Positions 1 through 4,066 of a stretch of 5,353 bases of DNA are shown piece by piece. The DNA comes from Gemmobacter sp. (GTDB lineage: Bacteria; Pseudomonadota; Alphaproteobacteria; Rhodobacterales; Rhodobacteraceae), in contig JAUSPL010000317.1 in NCBI GenBank assembly GCA_030656535.1, positions 1 to 5,353 on the forward strand, in the 5' to 3' direction. The position numbers and the translations under genes are program-made. How positions within the stretch are numbered: position 1 is the stretch's first letter; every line of letters begins with the position of its first letter. Below the pieces are notes generated by a model. It worked only from the letters and a program-made list of their open reading frames with translations. It was not told the origin of the DNA and did no database searches.

Positions 1-210
1 GACATCGGCTGCTGGTTCCTGCCGCTGCCGCCCTATAGCCCCGACCTCAACCCCATCGAGATGGCCTTCGCCAAGCTCAAGGCCTTGCTCCGCAAAGCCG
101 CCGCCCGAACCTACGATGAGCTCTGGAAAGCCGTAGGGGCCGTCTGCAACCTCTTCACCGAGGACGAATGCCTCAACTATTTCATCGCCGCGGGATACAA
201 ACCCGAATGA
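1..210 (+). CDS. IS630-family transposase, C-terminal part
   Basis: The reading frame is open from the first base and stops at TGA 208-210, giving 69 residues of a protein that begins left of the window. The motif PPYSPDLNPIE at residues 10-20 is the hallmark of the IS630/Tc1-mariner DDE domain, and its final Glu (residue 20) is the third metal-binding acid of the catalytic triad. After it come a helical stretch (AKLKALLRKA) and a C-terminal tail of usual length (ending AAGYKPE), so this end of the gene looks intact. The enzyme cuts and joins the ends of its own element. The first two catalytic acids lie outside the window, so I cannot tell whether the whole gene is functional. No frameshift is visible, unlike the neighbouring transposition genes. 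Confidence 0.88.
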   Translation, partial: DIGCWFLPLPPYSPDLNPIEMAFAKLKALLRKAAARTYDELWKAVGAVCNLFTEDECLNYFIAAGYKPE

Positions 211-225
211 ACGCGACACGCTCTA
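1..225 (+). mobile_element. Right end of an IS630-family element
   Basis: The transposase stop is followed by only about 15 noncoding bases (ACGCGACACGCTC) before recognisable istB sequence begins. IS630 elements insert at TA dinucleotides and duplicate them; a TA sits at 224-225 inside CTAG, so I place the element boundary there. The opposite inverted repeat is outside the window, so the terminal repeat cannot be matched here and the exact border is inferred. Confidence 0.65.
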
Positions 226-226
226 G

Positions 227-827
227 AACATGAAGTCGGCACGGTCCCCGGCCTACAAAGACCTTGCAGGCTTCGACTTCGCCGTCAGCGAGATCAACGG
301 GGCCACTCTCAGAACTCTGCATCGCTGCGTGCTCATGGACGGGGCCCAGAATGTGGTCCTGATCGGCGGCCCGGGAACCGGCAAGACCAGTGTCGCCACC
401 GCCCTCGGCATTCAGGCAAGCGAACATCACCGCAGGAACGTCCGCGTCTTCTCGACCATCGAACTGGTCAACGCTCTCGAACAGGAGAAGGCAAGAGGAA
501 AGGCCGGGCAGATCGCCGAAGTCCTGACCAAGCTCGACCTCGTGATCCTTGATGAACTTGGCTATCTGCCGTTCAGCGCATCAGGCGGGGCGTTGCTGTT
601 CCATCTGCTGAGCAAGCTCACGAGCGCACCAGCGTGGTGGTCACCACCAACCCAAGTTTCGGCGAATGGGCCACGGTCTTTGGCGACGCAAAGATGACCA
701 CCGCCTTACCCGCCGCTGTCACATCCTCGAAGCCGGCAATGACAGCTTCCGCTTCAAGGCAAGCTCAGCGGCTGCAACCGCCGAAAAGAAAAAGAAGGAG
801 ACAACACAGATCTTGACCCCCGCCTGA
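227..827 (+). pseudogene. istB: IS21-family IstB ATPase, truncated and frameshifted
   Basis: IstB is the AAA+ ATPase that helps the IS21 transposase IstA with target choice. From the Met at 230, residues 46-53 are the Walker A motif GGPGTGKT and residues 104-109 (LVILDE) the Walker B; the stretch LDELGYLPFSASGGALLFHLLSKL is typical of the family. The protein lacks the N-terminal 50-70 residues expected of an IstB of about 250 aa: an in-frame TAG (224-226) precedes it at the IS630 junction, so ATG 230 is not a true start. Two lesions follow. One base is missing after 619 (CTC then ACGAG, where CTC-TAC-GAG is expected). About 13 bp are missing near 708, so that MTTAL is followed by TRRCHIL rather than LDRLTHRCHIL. 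Reading across both shifts recovers SFGEWATVFGDAKMTTAL, then ILEAGNDSFRFKASSAAA, a lysine-rich tail and a TGA at 825-827. The size of the second deletion is estimated from the family consensus. Confidence 0.9.
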
Positions 828-848
828 TCCGAAATCCATAGTCAAAGC

Positions 849-898
849 GGGTCAATTCTCGATGAGAAACCCGGCTCAGCATTGGGTGGAAATCAACA
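849..898 (+). repeat. IS21 terminal region with degenerate tandem repeat
   Basis: Two related blocks, GGGTCAATTCTCGATGAGAA (849-868) and GGCTCAGCATTGGGTGGAAA (873-892), lie 24 bp apart and share about 12 of 20 positions. IS21 elements usually carry several such copies near each end, where the transposase binds. The outer copy runs into the CA terminus. The similarity is partial, which fits a decayed element. Confidence 0.5.
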
Positions 899-903
899 GC
901 CAC

Positions 904-1483
904 CGGCTCTCGAGAACCGACAACATCCTCGACCGGGACTTCCAGGCCGATCAACCAAACCATAAGTGTTTGACAGACTTCACTTATATCTGGACCAGCA
1001 GAAGGCTGGCTCTGTGTGGCTGTCGTGCTGGACCTGGTCTCCCGGCGCGTCGTCGGCTGGTTCATGAGGGCAGAACGGGATACTTTACAGGTGATGGATG
1101 CGCTGATGATGGCCGTCTGGCGGCGTATCAGGGCCGACCCAATACCGAATCATTCGGACCAGGGATCGCAATACACCGCTGAGCTGTTTCAGCGCCTTCT
1201 GGCCGACAACGGCATCACCTGTTCGAAGAGCCGGGCCGGGAACGTGAGGAATCGAGCCATGGTCACGCCACTGGTCCAAGTGACCATGGCGAGGCCGGCG
1301 GTGGGTATCATTTTCTCGTCGCTGAAGACGGAGCGCGCTGCCGGCAAGGTCTATCGGACACGCGATGAGGCCCGTGCCGACGTGGTCGATTCCATCGAAC
1401 GCGTCTACAACCCGCGCAGGCGGCATTCGAGACCGGGCTATCTTAGCCCGATGGAGTTAGAGGCCCGCGCTATGCTAGCTTGA
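904..1483 (+). pseudogene. IS3-family transposase OrfB, C-terminal remnant
   Basis: OrfB carries the DDE integrase core of IS3 elements. In the first frame, codons at 925-996 give ILDRDFQADQPNHK and TDFTYIWT, with the first catalytic Asp at 976-978. One extra A at about 997 shifts the frame; the next frame continues as AEGWLCVAVVLDLVSRRVVGW, then HSDQGSQYT with the second Asp at 1157-1159, and ends with the conserved C-terminus SLKTERAAGKVYRTRDEARADV, YNPRRRHS and GYLSPMELEA. The third catalytic residue, expected in a segment like NVWDNAAMESFF, is absent: 22 unrelated codons lie between NV and FSS where about nine are expected. The first third of OrfB (helix-turn-helix region) and OrfA are missing, cut at the IS21 end. 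The gene has no intact catalytic triad and cannot be active. Confidence 0.9.
1256..1290. repeat. Perfect 11-bp inverted repeat inside OrfB remnant
   Basis: GCCATGGTCAC (1256-1266) and GTGACCATGGC (1280-1290) are exact reverse complements around a 13-nt loop. They lie in the stretch that replaces the catalytic-Glu segment of the IS3 OrfB. Compared with the family consensus the region is about 39 bp longer and stays in frame. It is not part of any normal IS3 gene that I recognise; it may be a small inserted hairpin or a piece of another element's noncoding DNA. Confidence 0.75.
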
Positions 1484-1485
1484 CC

Positions 1486-1512
1486 GCTGTCAACGAAACC
1501 GGCAGCAGGCCA
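1486..1512 (+). repeat. IS3 right terminal inverted repeat
   Basis: The sequence GCTGTCAACGAAACCGGCAG followed by CAGGCCA begins just after the OrfB stop (TGA 1481-1483). Read from the outside (TGGCCTGCTGCCGGTTTCGT...) it looks like the TGGACCTGCCCCCGGTTTCG-type ends of this IS3 subgroup, recalled from memory. It starts with TG on the outer strand, as IS3 ends do. The left repeat is not in the window. Confidence 0.65.
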
Positions 1513-1650
1513 CCGGACCAAAAACAAGATCTGGACCAGACTGGCCTGCATCAGCCGCTTCGGCGCGATCGCGGGGCAACCCTCGGCAGAACAGAACCGT
1601 TCAAAATCCGCATCATCACCCCCGCAAAAGTTGCAGGAAAAGGGAATCAT
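1513..1650 (-). pseudogene. IS5/IS1182-like transposase, N-terminal stub
   Basis: On the minus strand an ORF from ATG 1650 (or TTG 1659) reads DADFERFCSAEG, then CPAIAPKRLMQASLVQILFL and VR. This matches the N-terminal segment of IS5/IS1182-type DDE transposases (consensus near GRPAIAPERLLRALLLQ then YSIRSERQLMEQ). The matching residues run exactly to Arg46, encoded by 1513-1515, and the next codon belongs to the IS3 terminal repeat. The rest of the gene, including all catalytic residues, is missing. The residues before DADF (MIPFSCNFCGGD) do not look like the usual start of this family, so an internal deletion there is likely. The identification rests on about 30 residues and remembered consensus. 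Confidence 0.55.
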
Positions 1651-1670
1651 GTTCCTCAAACCGCGCCGAA

Positions 1671-1696
1671 GGGCGACTTCTTCAGCAGCCTGTCAG
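1671..1696 (-). repeat. Probable IS5/IS1182-like terminal repeat
   Basis: On the minus strand the sequence CTGACAGGCTGCTGAAGAAG leads into the transposase stub about 45 bp downstream. It resembles the GGCTGTTGAAAAA-type termini common in these families. The outer border (about 1696) is uncertain by several bases because no partner repeat or target duplication is visible. Confidence 0.4.
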
Positions 1697-1796
1697 GCGA
1701 CGCATGCATGTCGTGACACCGCGCAATGAAGCCGCCGCCGTCCCGCATTGTCGTCTCGCGATAGCCGACGCGGTTTTCACTGCTGTGGGTGTTCAT
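1697..1796 (-). pseudogene. Fourth operon gene, 5' fragment, function unknown
   Basis: An ATG at 1796-1794 overlaps the stop of the upstream acyl-CoA dehydrogenase gene as ATGA, a junction typical of coupled translation in operons. The frame gives MNTHSSENRVGYRETTMRDG followed by GGFIARCHDMHAS, then runs into the insertion-sequence end and stops at 1656. About 33 codons are therefore native. I do not recognise the protein from this stub; it has no signal peptide or membrane segment. An AGGAC lies 14 nt upstream, too far to be a good ribosome-binding site, so initiation probably relies on the preceding gene. Given its position, another CoA-thioester enzyme would be expected, but the sequence does not show it. 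It could also be a chance frame, although the overlap argues against that. Confidence 0.5.
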
Positions 1797-2881
1797 GTCG
1801 CGGCTTTGACGTCCTGGCGGTCGGCGCGGATCATCCGCGCGATATGGTCGTGACGGTCGCCGAGTTGATGATCGATCATCACCAGTCGCTTGGCGTAGTG
1901 GCTGCCGGGATATTCCCATGTCATCCCGATGCCGCCGTGCAACTGGATAGCCTCTTCGGCGAAACGCGCGGCCAGCTTTCCTGTCAGTGCCTTGGCCATG
2001 GCGACATGCCGGGCGCGTTGCGGTCCGTCGAATTCGGCCATGGCGGAAATCGTGATCGACAGGACCTGTTCAAGGTCGACCTGCATGTCGACCGCGCGGT
2101 GCCGAAGCGCCTGAAAGGTGGACAGTGCCTGCCCAAACTGCTTGCGGGTCTGGAGATAGTCTTTGGTCAGGGCCATCAGGTGCGACATGGCGCCAAGCGT
2201 TTCGGCGCAAAGTGCCAGCCGCCCCAGATCAAGGGCTTCTTCGATGGCCGGTCGGGCATCCTGCGCCAGGCACTCCGCCCGAAGACCTGAAAGCACAAGA
2301 TCGGCTGTTCCGCCACCGTCGACCATCGCCGAATGGATCAGGGCCGGTTCGCGCAGCGCAAAAACCCCCAGATGATCGTCGGTCCGTGCCACAACAAGCA
2401 CAAGCGTTGCCGCCGGTGCGCCGTAGATCGCCGACTTTTGCCCTTGCAGACGCCAGGAACCGTCAACACGGTGGGCTGTTGCCGCCAGATGGTCCAGATC
2501 GCAGGCGACCTGCGGTTCATTCACGGCCAAAGCCAGCCGTTCGGACCCCGCAATGACCCCTTCCAGCAGATCGCCACGCCCCAACCGTTCAAGAAGCCGC
2601 GCGCCAAGCAGGGTGCCCAGCAGCGGTTCGATGCACAGGTTACGGCCGATTTCCTCAAAGACAACCATGATGTCTGCCGGTGTCCCGCCAAAACCGCCAT
2701 GTGCTTCGGTCACAAAGGCCCCGGGTATGCCAAGGCGTGCCAGCCCGGCCCAAAGCGTTGGGATGTGGTACGGAAAGGCAAACGCGGCCGTATTGCGTGC
2801 GGTCATCGGACTGGCGTCGGCCAGAAACCGGCGCAGACTGTCTGCCAGAAGCTGATGCTCCTCGGAATGTCGGAAATCCAT
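1793..2881 (-). CDS. Acyl-CoA dehydrogenase small subunit, PimD-like
   Basis: This 362-residue protein of the acyl-CoA dehydrogenase (ACAD) fold is probably the non-catalytic partner of the large subunit encoded just upstream. The N-terminal helical domain (1 to about 115) starts MDFRHSEEHQLLADSLRRFL; the C-terminal helical domain has QTRKQFGQALSTFQALRHR (244-262), the Arg-containing FAD-contact segment, and QLHGGIGMTWEYPGSHYAKR (313-332), close to the HGGIGMT...GHYFKRL signature of PimD-type small subunits. The catalytic-base site of the large subunit (Glu in YERTNIAG) corresponds to Gly220 here (DLGRLALCAETLG), and the middle-domain EPGAGSD motif is degenerate (NEPQVACDLD). Heteromeric ACADs with one inactive subunit are known, for example PimC/PimD and the mycobacterial ChsE pairs. 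The ATG at 2881 lies 3 nt after the previous stop with an AGGGG six bases upstream. The stop overlaps the next gene's start. Confidence 0.85.
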   Translation of the reverse strand: MDFRHSEEHQLLADSLRRFLADASPMTARNTAAFAFPYHIPTLWAGLARLGIPGAFVTEAHGGFGGTPADIMVVFEEIGRNLCIEPLLGTLLGARLLERLGRGDLLEGVIAGSERLALAVNEPQVACDLDHLAATAHRVDGSWRLQGQKSAIYGAPAATLVLVVARTDDHLGVFALREPALIHSAMVDGGGTADLVLSGLRAECLAQDARPAIEEALDLGRLALCAETLGAMSHLMALTKDYLQTRKQFGQALSTFQALRHRAVDMQVDLEQVLSITISAMAEFDGPQRARHVAMAKALTGKLAARFAEEAIQLHGGIGMTWEYPGSHYAKRLVMIDHQLGDRHDHIARMIRADRQDVKAAT

Positions 2882-2884
2882 GGA

Positions 2885-4066
2885 TCACCCCTGGAACAGA
2901 TGTTGGGCAACGATGTTGCGCTGTATTTCGTTCGAGCCGCCATAGATCGACAGCTTGCGGTGGTTGAAGTAGGTTTGCGCGGCACGGATCGCATCCGACG
3001 GCAGGCCCAGGTCACCGGCCAGCCCGGTCCCGGCAAGCGGTCCTGCCATCGGCCCCAGAACCATTCGGTACAGATCTTGCAGGGACTGACGCAACTGAGT
3101 TCCGCGCAGCTTCAGCATCGAGCTGTCAACCCCGCTGGCTGCCCCGTCGCGCGCGTTAGCCAGCAGACGCAGGTTGGTCACCCGAAGCGCCTCGAGTTCG
3201 CATTCCAGTTCCGCAATCCGGGCGGCAAAGGCCGGGTTGTCGGCAATCGGCCGGCCATCGCGGACGATCTGGCGCGCCAGTTGCCTCAGCCGGGCCAGTT
3301 CCTTGGTCGCATAGCCGACGCCTGCAATATTGGTGCGCTCATAAGTCAGCAGGTATTTGGCAATCGTCCAGCCGGCATTTTCTTCGCCCACCAGATTGGC
3401 GACCGGGACGCGGGCATCGGTAAAGAAAACCTCGTTCACCTCGACGCTGCCATCGATGATGCGGATCGGGCGCATCTCGACGCCGGGTGTGTCCAGATCG
3501 ACCAGCAGGAAACTGATCCCTTGCTGGGGTTTGCCGTCTGCGGTCCGGACCAGACAGAAAATCTTGTTCGCGTATTGGCCATAGGTCGTCCAGGTCTTTT
3601 GCCCGTTGACGACATAGTCATCCCCGAACCGCACCGCGCGCGTCCGCAGGCTGGCCAGATCGGACCCGGCACCCGGTTCGGAGTAGCCCTGGCACCACCA
3701 GTCGGATCCGTCCAGAATGCGCGGCAGGATTGTCGCTTTTTGTGCGTCGGTGCCATAGCGGATCACCACCGGCCCAAGCATGTTCAACCCAAAGGGCGGC
3801 AGCCGCGGCGCGGAATAAAGCGCAGACTCTTCGGCAAAGATATGACGCTCCACCACCGACCAGCCGGTACCGCCATGTTCGCGGGGCCAGACCGAGGCCA
3901 GCCAGCCCCGGGCATGCAGGATCGCCTGCCACCTCAGGGTATCGTCATGGCTCAGCGGGCTGCCGTCGGCCACGCGTGCCGCGATATCGGCAGGCAAGTT
4001 GTCGGCCAGAAATGCGCGCACCTCGGCGCGGAACGCAACCTCCTGCGGCGAATAGTCAAGATTCAC
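2885..4066 (-). CDS. Acyl-CoA dehydrogenase large subunit, PimC-like
   Basis: This 393-residue FAD enzyme probably oxidises an acyl-CoA to its trans-2-enoyl-CoA and passes electrons to electron-transfer flavoprotein. Visible motifs are the N-terminal domain with WPREHGGTGWS (60-70); the FAD/substrate segment QGYSEPGAGSDLASL (126-140); NGQKTWTT (154-161); VNEVFFTDARVPVANLVGEE (210-229); and the C-terminal YGGSNEIQRN (375-384). The usual medium-chain catalytic Glu (YEGT) is Gly here, but Glu243 in LLTYERTNIAG sits where isovaleryl-CoA dehydrogenase-type and PimC-type enzymes carry their base. The overall pattern matches what I know as pimeloyl-CoA dehydrogenase large subunit; the substrate cannot be read from sequence. 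The start is GTG 4066, with AAGGAG seven bases upstream. The ATG four bases earlier belongs to the upstream frame (MRES, stop). The gene overlaps the preceding one by 11 bp. Confidence 0.92.
   Translation of the reverse strand: MNLDYSPQEVAFRAEVRAFLADNLPADIAARVADGSPLSHDDTLRWQAILHARGWLASVWPREHGGTGWSVVERHIFAEESALYSAPRLPPFGLNMLGPVVIRYGTDAQKATILPRILDGSDWWCQGYSEPGAGSDLASLRTRAVRFGDDYVVNGQKTWTTYGQYANKIFCLVRTADGKPQQGISFLLVDLDTPGVEMRPIRIIDGSVEVNEVFFTDARVPVANLVGEENAGWTIAKYLLTYERTNIAGVGYATKELARLRQLARQIVRDGRPIADNPAFAARIAELECELEALRVTNLRLLANARDGAASGVDSSMLKLRGTQLRQSLQDLYRMVLGPMAGPLAGTGLAGDLGLPSDAIRAAQTYFNHRKLSIYGGSNEIQRNIVAQHLFQG
2888..2892 (-). promoter_or_regulatory. Ribosome-binding site of the small subunit
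   Basis: AGGGG on the minus strand, overlapping the last codons of the large subunit, lies six bases before ATG 2881. With the 3-nt intergenic gap it suggests that terminating ribosomes restart on the small subunit, which would help keep subunit amounts equal. Confidence 0.55.

Larger units (their letters stand above)
226..898 (+). mobile_element. IS21-family remnant (istB and right end)
   Basis: The segment holds the istB remnant and the noncoding right end. No istA is visible: it should lie left of istB, beyond the IS630 insertion. The right border is placed at 898 because the sequence TGGAAATCAACA (887-898) ends in CA, as IS21 elements do (5'-TG...CA-3'), and because IS3 orfB codons begin within a few bases after it. 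IS21 elements make target duplications of roughly 4-8 bp; the partner copy is not in the window, so this border is an inference. Confidence 0.7.
899..1512 (+). mobile_element. IS3-family remnant, right portion
   Basis: This is the right part of an IS3 element, from the IS21 junction to the right terminal repeat. It sits between the IS21 end at 898 and the IS5/IS1182-like stub at 1513. The left part of the element, with orfA and the start of orfB, should lie beyond the IS21 insertion outside the window, if it still exists. Confidence 0.75.
1513..1696 (-). mobile_element. IS5/IS1182-like element, left end fragment
   Basis: This is the fragment between the IS3 junction at 1512/1513 and the break in the operon's fourth gene near 1696. 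It holds the transposase stub and a probable terminal repeat. The other half of the element would have to lie left of the IS3 remnant, outside the window. Confidence 0.5.

Noticed and set aside
862..1182. Plus-strand open frame of 106 codons spanning the IS21 end and the start of IS3 orfB
   Set aside because: Only its middle (ILDRDFQ to TYIWT) is genuine OrfB. The start lies in the IS21 terminal region and the end is out of frame after the extra base at 997.
1700..1712. GCATGCATG near the insertion-sequence border as a regulatory palindrome
   Set aside because: Only the 8-bp core CATGCATG is symmetric; the flanks do not pair, and it lies within coding sequence of the truncated fourth gene.
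1748..2290. Plus-strand open frame of 180 codons
   Set aside because: It is antisense to the end of the small acyl-CoA dehydrogenase subunit, with no motif and no start signal of note.
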